In this document: piece after piece, positions 42,659-51,294 of the stretch | How the letters are laid out: each line of letters starts with the position of its first letter | How positions within the stretch are numbered: position 1 is the stretch's first letter | Assembly (NCBI RefSeq): GCF_000520015.2 | Contig: NZ_CP007044.2 | Span: 5,208,001-5,272,000 of the forward strand | Length of the DNA stretch: 64,000 bases | Reading direction: 5' to 3' | DNA from: Chania multitudinisentens RB-25 | GTDB taxonomy: Bacteria; Pseudomonadota; Gammaproteobacteria; Enterobacterales; Enterobacteriaceae | Translations under genes and position numbers: made by a program | Notes under the pieces: model-generated | What the model was told of the DNA's origin: nothing | Databases searched by the model: none | The model's input: only the letters and a program-made list of their open reading frames with translations

Positions 42659-42927
42659 TTGCAACGGCAGACAATAAACGTGATTTATGAAACTAAGATC
42701 AACTATTACCTTTATCTGCCAGAGTCTCTGCGTCAAGAAGCCAATCGTCTGATCCACTACCTGAAGCATTTCCCGTTTACCCCCCGGAGTGTTGCCCCAA
42801 GTGCGGCCACAAATCGTTTCGGTTGGATAATTGGGCCAGCAAACGAGACAAAACTGTAAGTGTAATTATCCCGTTTAACCGGCCCATTCACTTTTCGCTT
42901 ATCAGGGATGACCACCGCCAAGATTAG
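42659..42927 (+). pseudogene. Zinc-ribbon protein fragment, transposase-like
   Basis: The frame from 42659 reads NVIYETKINYYLYLPESLRQEANRLIHYLKHFPFT up to a run of six C (42780-42785). In the -1 frame it continues PPECCPKCGHKSFRLDNWASKRDKTVS... to a stop at 42927. One base lost in the C run would explain the break. A CPKCG zinc ribbon near the N terminus is common in insertion-sequence transposases; identity is otherwise unclear. Confidence 0.4.
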
Positions 42928-42934
42928 CGAACAC

Positions 42935-43560
42935 CTGAATATTTCGTTGAATGTATAACAAGATATTGAAAGCCAACGCAAGAATTGGGCTAATTCGCTG
43001 TCAGGTAGCACTCGCTTAGCGGGCCTAGATGCCCGTTTTACCTTGGCTTGCATCAGACTGGCCTTGTGCCAAATTGGCAAACTTCTCATCTCACTTCCCA
43101 AACCCAAGAGCAAACTCGTAAGCAGCCCGGAGTTCGCGTAGAATAAGCCCGGCAAGGACATTAGCGCCACGCTGAACAGCAGCCATAACGAGAGCAACAA
43201 CGTCCTTGCGAGTGACTCCCCGTGCAGGAAATGGGTCGATTTTGTCCACAAAGCTTTTGTCAAAGCCCTTCAGGTAACGTACTGATTTGGCGGTTTTCTG
43301 GCTCCCTGGATGATTTTTCTACCTTTGCCATGACGAGCTTCAATATGTTGAGTCAGGTATCGTTCAAGCCAATCTTTGGCAGTGAAACCGCTAATCCGTT
43401 TGTTGATGCTGGTGCTTTTCCGCTTTCAGGACAGTGGCTTTCATTCTTTACCTGCTTAAACGCTTGTACCTGTGCCAGCAAGATATTAGGGAAGTGGCCT
43501 CTTTTCGCTGGTATCAGCGTTGTCTTTGTCGCTGGGTTTCATCGCCTTAATATAATGAGT
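42935..43560 (-). pseudogene. Decayed tyrosine recombinase (phage-type integrase)
   Basis: On the minus strand, successive frames give typical P4-type integrase pieces: KDWLERYLTQHIEARHGKGRKIIQGARKPPNQYVT, then KGFDKSFVDKIDPFPARGVTRKDVVALVMAAVQRGANVLAGLILRELRAAYEFALGFGK, then ASLMQAKVKRASRPAKRVLPDSELAQFLRWL. At least two frameshifts and stop codons separate them, and the catalytic C-terminal domain (R-H-R-Y) is gone. The gene start would lie next to rluA, so it is the likely footprint of an element that inserted there. Confidence 0.78.
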
Positions 43561-43592
43561 TATTAAATGTTAGCAAAATCAGAAAAATACGG

Positions 43593-44219
43593 ATGTATAT
43601 GATAGTAATTTATCAGGATGAACATATCATCGTGGTCAATAAACCTAGTGGATTGCTTTCCGTTCCAGGCCGTGCGCCAGAAAACAAAGACAGCGTGATG
43701 ACCCGCATTCAGGCCAATTTCCCGGCGGCTGAATCTGTACATCGTCTGGATATGGCAACCAGTGGAGTGATTGTGGTCGCCTTGAACAAGGCCGCAGAAC
43801 GCGAATTGAAACGCCAGTTCCGTGAGCGTGAACCGAAGAAGTTTTACATCGCCCGCGTTTGGGGGCACATGGAACATGACGAGGGGATGGTGGATTTACC
43901 GCTGATTTGTGACTGGCCGAATCGGCCACTGCAAAAAGTGTGTTTTGAAACCGGTAAAGCGGCACAAACGGAATATCGAGTGCTTTCCCGTGATGCAGAT
44001 GGCAGTTCGCGGGTGAAATTGATGCCCATCACCGGGCGTTCACACCAGCTGCGTGTCCATATGCTGGCACTGGGGCACCCCATTCTGGGCGATGGTTTCT
44101 ACGCGCATCCCGCCGCCAGAGCGATGGCGCCGCGTCTCCAGCTTCACGCTCAAGAATTGCACATCACCCATCCGGCATCCCAAACGCCGATGCGTTTTCA
44201 CGCCGAACCGGATTTCTGA
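43593..44219 (+). CDS. rluA: 23S rRNA/tRNA pseudouridine synthase A
   Basis: This 208-residue enzyme makes pseudouridine at 23S rRNA 746 and tRNA position 32. The catalytic aspartate is Asp53 in HRLDMATSG (Asp64 in E. coli), and GRSHQLRVHMLALGHPILGD is conserved. The first residues (MYMIVIYQDEHIIVVNKPSG) lack the roughly 11-residue leader MGMENYNPPQE of E. coli, and upstream codons do not resemble it, so the insertion may have replaced the original start. No good ribosome site is seen before ATG 43593 or 43599. Confidence 0.92.
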   Translation: MYMIVIYQDEHIIVVNKPSGLLSVPGRAPENKDSVMTRIQANFPAAESVHRLDMATSGVIVVALNKAAERELKRQFREREPKKFYIARVWGHMEHDEGMVDLPLICDWPNRPLQKVCFETGKAAQTEYRVLSRDADGSSRVKLMPITGRSHQLRVHMLALGHPILGDGFYAHPAARAMAPRLQLHAQELHITHPASQTPMRFHAEPDF

Positions 44220-44227
44220 GGCAAGCG

Positions 44228-44253
44228 ATCAGGAGCCGCATTCGGCTCCTGAT
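44228..44253. terminator. Perfect stem-loop between rluA and djlA
   Basis: ATCAGGAGCCG and CGGCTCCTGAT pair exactly (11 bp) around CATT in the gap between two convergent genes; probably bidirectional. Confidence 0.75.
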
Positions 44254-44272
44254 ATGCTCGCTTCAAAACAAA

Positions 44273-45097
44273 TTACTTAAACCCTTTCTCACGCTTGATC
44301 AGGTCATAAGCAGCCTGAATTTCCTGCGCTTTCTGCTTGGCCATTTCCATCATTTCTGGCGGCAACCCTTTCGCCACCAGTTTATCAGGGTGATGTTCTC
44401 CCATCAGCTTGCGATAAGCACGCTTGATGGCCGCGGCATCATCCGTGCTGCGAACCCCCAGCACCTTGCAGGCATCTTCGAGCGTTGGGCCACGTTGCGC
44501 CTGTTGGTGACCGCCGCCATGTGAATAACTCCCCCGGCTGCCACCGCCAAACTGACGCCCGCCTTCCATCATACTGAGGAATTGGTCAAACTGTGCGCGT
44601 GAAATCCCCAACTCTTCCGCGATCACATACAGCACCTGCCGTTCGTTCGGATGCAGTGAACCATCGGCAAAAGCCGCCTGGATCTGAATTTCCAGAAACA
44701 TCCGAATCAGATCGAAACGCCCAAAACAGATACTGCGGAATTGCTGCAACGTTTCACGCAGCGGAAACTGGCTCTGTTTTCCTTCTCGGAATGCCTGCTG
44801 CGCGGCGGTCCGAGCCTCACCGTGCAGTTGTAAACGATCCATAAACAGACTGGCTATCTGAATATCCGCTTCGGTAACTCGCCCTTTCGATTTGGTCAGG
44901 TGGCCCATCACCTGAAAAGTGGTGCGGAAAAACAACGTCTGCCGCGTTTGCTGATTGGTAAAAAAGCCTCGGCTACGCTTGTTGTTACGCGCAGTATCGA
45001 ACATATGGCCGACAACCAGCCCCAAAACTACACCCCAGAATCCCGCGCCAGACCAAATGGCAACAATCACTCCGAGCAGTTTGCCCCAATACTGCAT
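44273..45097 (-). CDS. djlA: Membrane-anchored DnaJ-like co-chaperone
   Basis: This 274-residue type III J protein stimulates DnaK and is linked to Rcs signalling. The N-terminal membrane anchor GKLLGVIVAIWSGAGFWGVVLGLVVGHMFD (residues about 4-33) is followed by a TerB-like middle region and a C-terminal J domain with AIKRAYRKLMGEHHPDKLVAKG, holding the essential HPD. ATG 45097 (MQYWGKLL) matches E. coli and has GAGGAG upstream; in-frame codons farther upstream overlap the lptD promoter. Divergent from lptD. Confidence 0.96.
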   Translation of the reverse strand: MQYWGKLLGVIVAIWSGAGFWGVVLGLVVGHMFDTARNNKRSRGFFTNQQTRQTLFFRTTFQVMGHLTKSKGRVTEADIQIASLFMDRLQLHGEARTAAQQAFREGKQSQFPLRETLQQFRSICFGRFDLIRMFLEIQIQAAFADGSLHPNERQVLYVIAEELGISRAQFDQFLSMMEGGRQFGGGSRGSYSHGGGHQQAQRGPTLEDACKVLGVRSTDDAAAIKRAYRKLMGEHHPDKLVAKGLPPEMMEMAKQKAQEIQAAYDLIKREKGFK

Positions 45098-45324
45098 AGA
45101 CTCCTCAATTATCAACCACAAGCCGCACATTCCCCTTCGTTTCACGCAAGGGTTAGGGCGATTTTTACCAAAATTTGGATTATCATACCTCTCATTTATC
45201 TCTGCGCCTAACGACGGTGCAGTCAAACAGCAGGATTTACCACTAGCGCAATGCCGATGAGTAATATAGTCTCTGACCGTTTGCCGGACATGATGCCTCT
45301 GATGACGGAACACAAAAACTGCGT

Positions 45325-47688
45325 ATGAAAAAAAGTTTCCCAACACTGCTGGCCACACTGATTTGGACGGCTCTTTACAGTCAGCATGCGCTGGCTGATC
45401 TGGCTGAGCAATGTCTGCTCGGCGTGCCCACTTACAAAAACCCTATTATCAACGGCGACCCAAATAGCTTACCGGTTACCATCCTGTCCGATGATTCACG
45501 TGCCAATTATCCAAGCAGTGTCTTATTTACCGGTAACGTTAATGTCGAACAGGGTAATAGTACGCTCACTGCCGAACAGGTTGAGCTGAATCAGACGGAA
45601 AAAACGGGACAACCAGCCCCCATCCGTACCGTCACTGCTACGGGTGATGTCAATTATAGTAATTACCAAATCAAGCTGAAAGGCCCGAAAGCTTGGTCAA
45701 ATCTGAACACTAAAGACACTGATGTCTATGAAGGCAATTACCAAATGGTAGGCCGTCAGGGGCGCGGTGATGCCGAAAAAATGAAGATGCGCGGCCAGAA
45801 CCGTTACATCATTTTGGAAAACGGCACTTTTACCTCCTGTTTACCAGGTGATAACAGCTGGAGCGTTGAGGGCTCAGAGGTTATCCACGATCGCGAAGAG
45901 CAAGTGGCTGAAATCTGGAATGCCCGCTTCAAGATTGGCAATGTACCGGTGTTTTACAGCCCCTATCTGCAACTGCCAGTGGGAGACAAACGCCGCTCAG
46001 GTTTCCTGATCCCGAACGCTAAATATGGCAGTAACAACGGCTTCGAAATTTTGCTGCCGTATTACTGGAATATAGCGCCAAACTTTGACGCAACGATTAC
46101 GTCACATTACATGACTCAGCGTGGTCTACAGTTGCAGAACGAGTTCCGTTATCTGCTGGAACCGGGCTTAGGCACCCTGGCATTCGACTGGTTGCCCAAT
46201 GATAGCCAGTTTGAGAAAGATCATGCTGACGTGGATGACAGCAAACGTTGGTTATTCTATTGGAACCATAATGGCGTAATGGACAAGGTGTGGCGTTTCA
46301 ACGTCGATTACACCCGGGTTAGCGATCCCTATTATTTCACCGATTTGGATTCCAGATTTGGTTCAACCACCGATGGCTATGCCACACAAAAATTCAGCGC
46401 TGGTTATGCCAATGAAAATTGGGATGCCACCCTGGCATCAAAACAGTTCCAGATCTTCAGCGGCATCGGGAACCAGAACGCCTATCGTGCGCAACCTCAG
46501 TTGGATCTCAACTATTACAAAACCGATCTCGGCCCGTTTGATTTACACACTTATAGTCAAGTCGCCAAGTTCACCAGTGTGAACCCGAACAACCCAGAAG
46601 CCACCCGCTGGCACGTTGAACCGGCTATCAGTCTGCCATTGGTCAACGGTTGGGGCAGCCTGAATACCGAAGCCAAGGTGATGGCAACACACTATCAGCA
46701 AAATATTCCAAACAGTTTTGCGGCAGATTATGCAGGCCGCACGGGTAACGTTGCGCCGGATCTGGCGGGTTCAGTCAACCGTGTCTTGCCGCAGCTAAAA
46801 ACTGACGGCAGAATGGTGTTTGAACGCGGCATGGACTGGGCGCAAGACCATACCCAAACTCTTGAACCCAGAATGCAGTACCTGTACGTTCCCTATCGCG
46901 ATCAAAACAACATCTATACCTACGACTCAACGCTGTTACAAACCGACTATTCCGGTCTGTTCCGCGATCGTTCATACAGCGGGCTGGATCGTATTGCTTC
47001 ACAAAATCGTTTGGCTGCCGGGGTAACGTCACGTATTTATGATGATGCGCTAGTTGAACGATTTAACGTTTCTGTGGGTCAAATCTACTATCTCAGCCGT
47101 TCGCGGACAGGGGATAAAAGCAACAGCTTTGACAACAATGATGATACCGGCAGCGTAGTATGGGCCGGTGATACTTATTGGAAGATTGATGACCGCTGGG
47201 GCTTGCGCGGTGGTGTGCAATACGACGCCCGTCTTGACAGCGTTGCGTTAGGTGATTCAGTCATTGAATACCGTCAGGATCAGAACCGCATGGTTCAGTT
47301 GAACTACCGTTATGCCAGCCCGGAATATATTACGGCTACTCTGCCGGATATTAAAAACCCTGGTTATCAGGACGGTATTTCACAGGTAGGTATGGTCGCC
47401 AGTTGGCCAATCGCTGACCGTTGGGCTGTCGTAGGGGCTTATTACTATGATGCCCGGGCGAAACAGACCGCTAACCAATTGGTAGGGGTGCGTTATAACA
47501 CCTGCTGTTGGGCGGTTAACGTGGGCTATGAGCGTAAAATCACCAACTGGGATACCATCGATCAAGTCAGTAAATATGACAATAAGATTTCATTTAACGT
47601 TGAGCTCCGTGGCCTAAGCAACAATCACAGCCTCGGTACTACAGACATGCTGCGTGACGGTATCCTGCCTTACCAGCGCGCATTTTGA
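45325..47688 (+). CDS. lptD: LPS-assembly outer membrane protein LptD
   Basis: This 787-residue beta-barrel inserts lipopolysaccharide into the outer leaflet with LptE. The signal peptide ends about ALADLAEQ. The N-terminal OstA/LptA-like domain (about 50-190) and barrel follow. The four cysteines needed for the inter-domain disulfides are present: Cys30, one in FTSCLPGDNSW, and the pair in NTCCWAVNVGY. E. coli LptD has 784 residues. It is first in lptD-surA-pdxA-rsmA-apaG-apaH. Confidence 0.97.
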   Translation: MKKSFPTLLATLIWTALYSQHALADLAEQCLLGVPTYKNPIINGDPNSLPVTILSDDSRANYPSSVLFTGNVNVEQGNSTLTAEQVELNQTEKTGQPAPIRTVTATGDVNYSNYQIKLKGPKAWSNLNTKDTDVYEGNYQMVGRQGRGDAEKMKMRGQNRYIILENGTFTSCLPGDNSWSVEGSEVIHDREEQVAEIWNARFKIGNVPVFYSPYLQLPVGDKRRSGFLIPNAKYGSNNGFEILLPYYWNIAPNFDATITSHYMTQRGLQLQNEFRYLLEPGLGTLAFDWLPNDSQFEKDHADVDDSKRWLFYWNHNGVMDKVWRFNVDYTRVSDPYYFTDLDSRFGSTTDGYATQKFSAGYANENWDATLASKQFQIFSGIGNQNAYRAQPQLDLNYYKTDLGPFDLHTYSQVAKFTSVNPNNPEATRWHVEPAISLPLVNGWGSLNTEAKVMATHYQQNIPNSFAADYAGRTGNVAPDLAGSVNRVLPQLKTDGRMVFERGMDWAQDHTQTLEPRMQYLYVPYRDQNNIYTYDSTLLQTDYSGLFRDRSYSGLDRIASQNRLAAGVTSRIYDDALVERFNVSVGQIYYLSRSRTGDKSNSFDNNDDTGSVVWAGDTYWKIDDRWGLRGGVQYDARLDSVALGDSVIEYRQDQNRMVQLNYRYASPEYITATLPDIKNPGYQDGISQVGMVASWPIADRWAVVGAYYYDARAKQTANQLVGVRYNTCCWAVNVGYERKITNWDTIDQVSKYDNKISFNVELRGLSNNHSLGTTDMLRDGILPYQRAF

Positions 47689-47819
47689 TGTCTACCCAAA
47701 ACGTCAGCAGTTAATGAGCGCCATTAATATCCCCTACGGCTTCAAACCTACGGGGATATGAAATATGTTGGAAAAAGATAACTTTCACCCGCTTTGGCGG
47801 ATTAGATAACGGGAAATGT

Positions 47820-49121
47820 ATGAAGAACTGGAGAACGCTTCTTCTCGGATTGGTGGTTTGTGCCAATGCCGCGTTCGCAGCACCCCAAGAAGTGGATAAA
47901 GTCGCCGCCGTCGTTGATAACGGCGTTGTACTTGAGAGCGACGTGAAAGGTTTAATGCAATCGGTGAAACTCAACGCGCAGCAGGATGGCCAGCAATTGC
48001 CAGATGACAAGACGCTGCGCCACCAGATCCTCGAACGCCTGATCATGGATAACATTCAGCTACAGATGGCAGCGAAAATGGGGATCACCATTTCTGATGC
48101 CGAGTTGGACAACGCCATTGCCAATATCGCGGCGCAAAATAGAATGAGCCTTGATCAAATGCGCAGCCGTCTGGCGTATGAAGGACTGAACTACAATACC
48201 TATCGGGCGCAAATCCGCAGAGAAATGCTGATTTCCGAAGTGCGTAACAATGAAGTACGCCGCCGTATTACGATCCTGCCACAGGAAGTTGATGCGCTGG
48301 CCAAACAGGTTGGTGCTCAAAACGGTGGCGATACCGAAGTCAATCTCAGCCACATCCTGATCCCACTGCCGGAGAATCCATCCCAGCAGCAGGTTGATGA
48401 GGCCGAAGCTCTGACCAAACGCCTGATTGGTGAAATCAACGGCGGTGCAGACTTTGGTAAGTTGGCGATCACCTATTCTGCCGACTCTCAGGCGCTGAAA
48501 GGCGGCATGATGGGGTGGAGCAAACTACAAGAATTGCCAACGCTGTTTGCCGAAAAGCTGCTGAGCACCAGGAAAGGCGAGGTGATTGGGCCAATCCGCT
48601 CCGGCGTCGGCTTCCATGTTCTGAAAGTGAATGACATCCGCGGCGGTAATCAGTCTATTTCAGTCACGGAAGTGCATGCGCGTCATATCTTATTGAAACC
48701 TTCCGTGGTGTTGACCGACGATCAGGCTCGGGCAAAATTGCAGGAAGTGCTTGCTAATATCAAGAGTGGTAAAGCGAATTTTGCTGATGAAGCCAAACAA
48801 CTGTCACAGGACCCTGGCTCGGCTCTTCAGGGCGGCGATCTGGATTGGGCTTCTCCAGAAATTTACGATCCAGCCTTCCGTGATGCACTGCTGAAACTAC
48901 AGAAAGGTGAAGTGAGTGAGCCTGTTCACTCTGCATTCGGCTGGCATCTGATCCAACTGTTGGATACCCGTCAGGTTGATAAAACCGACGCAGCACAAAA
49001 AGATCGTGCTTACCGTATGTTGTTCAACCGTAAGTTTGCTGAAGAAGCACAAACCTGGATGCAGGAACAACGTGCTGCTGCTTACATAAAGATCCTTGAT
49101 GGAAGCAATGCGCAACAATAA
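47820..49121 (+). CDS. surA: Periplasmic chaperone and peptidyl-prolyl isomerase SurA
   Basis: This 433-residue chaperone for outer membrane proteins, including LptD, has a signal peptide ending AAFAAPQEV (about residue 20) and an N-terminal chaperone module (VAAVVDNGVVLESDVKGL). Two parvulin domains start at about 175 (EVNLSHILIPLP) and 287 (EVHARHILLKPS), and a C-terminal helix follows. An ATCCCC/GGGGAT dyad lies in the 131-base gap after lptD. Its end overlaps pdxA. Confidence 0.97.
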   Translation: MKNWRTLLLGLVVCANAAFAAPQEVDKVAAVVDNGVVLESDVKGLMQSVKLNAQQDGQQLPDDKTLRHQILERLIMDNIQLQMAAKMGITISDAELDNAIANIAAQNRMSLDQMRSRLAYEGLNYNTYRAQIRREMLISEVRNNEVRRRITILPQEVDALAKQVGAQNGGDTEVNLSHILIPLPENPSQQQVDEAEALTKRLIGEINGGADFGKLAITYSADSQALKGGMMGWSKLQELPTLFAEKLLSTRKGEVIGPIRSGVGFHVLKVNDIRGGNQSISVTEVHARHILLKPSVVLTDDQARAKLQEVLANIKSGKANFADEAKQLSQDPGSALQGGDLDWASPEIYDPAFRDALLKLQKGEVSEPVHSAFGWHLIQLLDTRQVDKTDAAQKDRAYRMLFNRKFAEEAQTWMQEQRAAAYIKILDGSNAQQ

Positions 49122-50100
49122 ACGAATCGTCATCACCCCCGGCGAACCGGCCGGGGTTGGGCCGGATTTGGTCGCCGTGCTGGCGCAACAGGATTGGCCT
49201 GTTGAACTGGTCGTGTGTGCCGATCCGGCCTTGTTGCTTGAGCGTGCCCACAGCCTGAAACTGCCATTGACGCTGCGCGACTATCAGCCTGCACACCCAG
49301 CACAACCGCAACAGGCCGGTACTTTGACGGTACTCCCCATCAAAACGGCCGTTGCCGTATCACCCGGTGAACTGAACGTTGCCAACAGCGCTTACGTGGT
49401 GGAAACCTTGGCTCGTGCTTGTGATGGTTGCATGAACGGGGAATTTGCCGCACTGATTACCGGGCCGGTCAATAAAGGGGTGATCAATGATGCGGGTATT
49501 CCGTTTAGCGGTCATACCGAATTCTTTGCTGACCGCAGTCACTGTCAACGCGTCGTCATGATGTTGGCTACAGAGGAGCTGCGCGTCGCGCTGGCGACCA
49601 CGCATCTTCCCCTGCTGGCCGTACCAGCGGCCATTACGCAGCAGAGCCTGTTTGAAGTGCTCACCATTCTTAACAGCGATCTGCAAACCAAGTTTGGTAT
49701 TACACAACCACAGATCTATGTCTGTGGATTAAACCCGCATGCGGGGGAAGGTGGCCACATGGGGCGTGAGGAGCTGGATGTGATCATTCCGGCACTTGAT
49801 ACCCTGCGCGGCCGTGGCATCAACCTGATCGGCCCATTACCGGCGGATACGCTGTTCCAGCCCAAATATCTGCAACATGCCGATGCCGTACTGGCGATGT
49901 ATCACGATCAGGGCCTGCCAGTGCTAAAATACCAAGGGTTTGGCCGGGCAGTGAACATCACTCTTGGTTTGCCTTTCATCCGTACCTCGGTTGACCACGG
50001 TACCGCATTGGAATTAGCAGGCAGCGGCACCGCCGATGCCGGCAGTTTCAAAACGGCCTTAAATCTCGCCATTAAAATGATAATCAATTGTAATGAATAA
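49108..50100 (+). CDS. pdxA: 4-hydroxythreonine-4-phosphate dehydrogenase
   Basis: This 330-residue NAD- and metal-dependent enzyme of pyridoxal phosphate synthesis carries ITPGEPAGVGPDL at the N terminus, metal-binding histidines in GHTEFF, CGLNPHAGEGGHMG and the YHDQGLPVLKYQGFG motif, and the RTSVDHGTALELAG end region. ATG 49108 (MRNNKRIVITPGEP) fits the family; ATG 49099 would add three residues. The start overlaps surA by 14 bases and the stop overlaps rsmA by 8, so translation is coupled. Confidence 0.95.
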   Translation: MRNNKRIVITPGEPAGVGPDLVAVLAQQDWPVELVVCADPALLLERAHSLKLPLTLRDYQPAHPAQPQQAGTLTVLPIKTAVAVSPGELNVANSAYVVETLARACDGCMNGEFAALITGPVNKGVINDAGIPFSGHTEFFADRSHCQRVVMMLATEELRVALATTHLPLLAVPAAITQQSLFEVLTILNSDLQTKFGITQPQIYVCGLNPHAGEGGHMGREELDVIIPALDTLRGRGINLIGPLPADTLFQPKYLQHADAVLAMYHDQGLPVLKYQGFGRAVNITLGLPFIRTSVDHGTALELAGSGTADAGSFKTALNLAIKMIINCNE

Positions 50101-50902
50101 TAGAGTCCACCAAGGGCATTTTGCCCGCAAACGCTTTGGACAAAACTTTTTAACCGATCAGTTTGTCATCGATAGCATTGTTTCGGCCATTCATCCCCAA
50201 CCGGGTGAGGCCGTCATTGAGATTGGCCCTGGCCTGGGCGCGCTGACCGAACCGGTAGGTGCGCGTATGGATCACATGACGGTGATCGAGCTGGATCGCG
50301 ATCTGGCCGCACGCCTGGCTACGCATCCGCAGTTGAAAGATAAACTGACTATCCACCAGCAAGATGCCATGACGGTCAATTTTACCGCACTGGCTGAAGC
50401 CGCAGGCCAACCACTACGTGTCTTTGGCAACCTGCCGTATAACATCTCTACCCCACTGATGTTCCACCTTTTCAGCTATACTTCGGCTATCCGCGACATG
50501 CACTTTATGTTGCAGAAAGAAGTGGTCAATCGCCTAGTTGCTGGCCCGAACAGCAAAGCTTATGGGCGTTTAACCGTGATGGCACAGTATTACTGTAACG
50601 TGATCCCGGTGCTGGAAGTGCCGCCTACTGCGTTCGCTCCGCCGCCGAAAGTCGATTCCGCCGTGGTTCGCCTGGTACCGCACCGCGAGATCCCGCATCC
50701 GGTCGGTGATGTGCGTATGTTAAGCCGTATCACCACGCAGGCGTTTAACCAGCGGCGGAAAACCATCCGCAATAGCCTGGGCGATCTGTTCACCCCAGAG
50801 CAGTTGTTGGAACTCGGTGTCGATCCCGCTCTCAGAGCAGAAAATATTTCTGTAGCGCAATACTGTAAGCTGGCAAACTGGCTTTCAGCGCAGCAGCAAT
50901 AA
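50093..50902 (+). CDS. rsmA: 16S rRNA dimethyladenosine transferase
   Basis: This 269-residue enzyme (ksgA) dimethylates A1518 and A1519 of 16S rRNA. The SAM site EIGPGLGALTEP lies near residue 43 and motif IV NLPYNIST near 113. The C-terminal RNA-contact region includes FNQRRKTIRNSLGDL. ATG 50093 starts inside pdxA. It lies before apaG in the conserved order. Confidence 0.97.
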   Translation: MNNRVHQGHFARKRFGQNFLTDQFVIDSIVSAIHPQPGEAVIEIGPGLGALTEPVGARMDHMTVIELDRDLAARLATHPQLKDKLTIHQQDAMTVNFTALAEAAGQPLRVFGNLPYNISTPLMFHLFSYTSAIRDMHFMLQKEVVNRLVAGPNSKAYGRLTVMAQYYCNVIPVLEVPPTAFAPPPKVDSAVVRLVPHREIPHPVGDVRMLSRITTQAFNQRRKTIRNSLGDLFTPEQLLELGVDPALRAENISVAQYCKLANWLSAQQQ

Positions 50903-50915
50903 AGGAGTAGTGGCT

Positions 50916-51293
50916 ATGATTGATTCGCCCCGTGTATGTATTCAGGTACAAAGTATTTATGTGGAATCACAATCAATACCTGAGGAAGAACGCTACGTCT
51001 TCGCTTATACCATCACCATACGTAATTTGGGGCGTTTCGACGTGCAACTCCTGGGCCGTTACTGGGTAATCACCAACAGTAACGGGCGCCAGACCGAAGT
51101 CCAGGGCGAAGGGGTCATCGGCGAACAACCCGTGATCCACCCAGGCAGCGAGTTCCAATATACCAGCGGTGCCGTTCTCGAAACCCCGTTGGGTACCATG
51201 GAAGGCCATTACGAAATGGTTGATCATCAGGGTCAACCGTTTCGTACCGCTATTCCGGTGTTCCGTTTAGCTATTCCAACGTTGATTCATTAA
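50916..51293 (+). CDS. apaG: ApaG protein
   Basis: This 125-residue single beta-sandwich domain protein related to eukaryotic F-box-associated ApaG domains is linked with cobalt/magnesium resistance. Its bacterial role is not settled. GRYWVITNSNGRQTEVQGEGVIGEQP and the VLETPLGTMEGHYEM motif match the family. ATG 50916 has AAGGAG 8 bases upstream; a GTG six bases earlier is less likely. apaH begins one base after its stop. Confidence 0.95.
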   Translation: MIDSPRVCIQVQSIYVESQSIPEEERYVFAYTITIRNLGRFDVQLLGRYWVITNSNGRQTEVQGEGVIGEQPVIHPGSEFQYTSGAVLETPLGTMEGHYEMVDHQGQPFRTAIPVFRLAIPTLIH

Positions 51294-51294
51294 T

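Larger units (their letters stand above)
42618..43592. other. Remnant-rich right edge of the accessory block
   Basis: This stretch of about 975 bases has no intact gene. It carries a zinc-ribbon gene fragment on the + strand and a decayed tyrosine recombinase on the - strand (both listed), then rluA. Confidence 0.8.

Noticed and set aside
42780..42785. Programmed -1 frameshift at the C run of the zinc-ribbon fragment
   Set aside because: The local codons (T-ACC-CCC) do not allow proper re-pairing at the usual X-XXY-YYZ heptamer, and the downstream frame ends in a truncated protein; decay by base loss is simpler.
42757..43263. A 168-codon minus-strand open frame over the right island edge, seeming to be an intact gene
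   Set aside because: Its middle matches part of an integrase (VLPDSELAQFLRWL) but both ends are out of frame relative to the integrase pieces; it is a chance open frame across a decayed gene.
47728..47760. ATATCCCC...GGGGATAT dyad between lptD and surA as a possible regulatory RNA
   Set aside because: Only an 8-bp outer stem with a mismatched interior and no T-tract; probably a weak hairpin in a co-transcribed gap.
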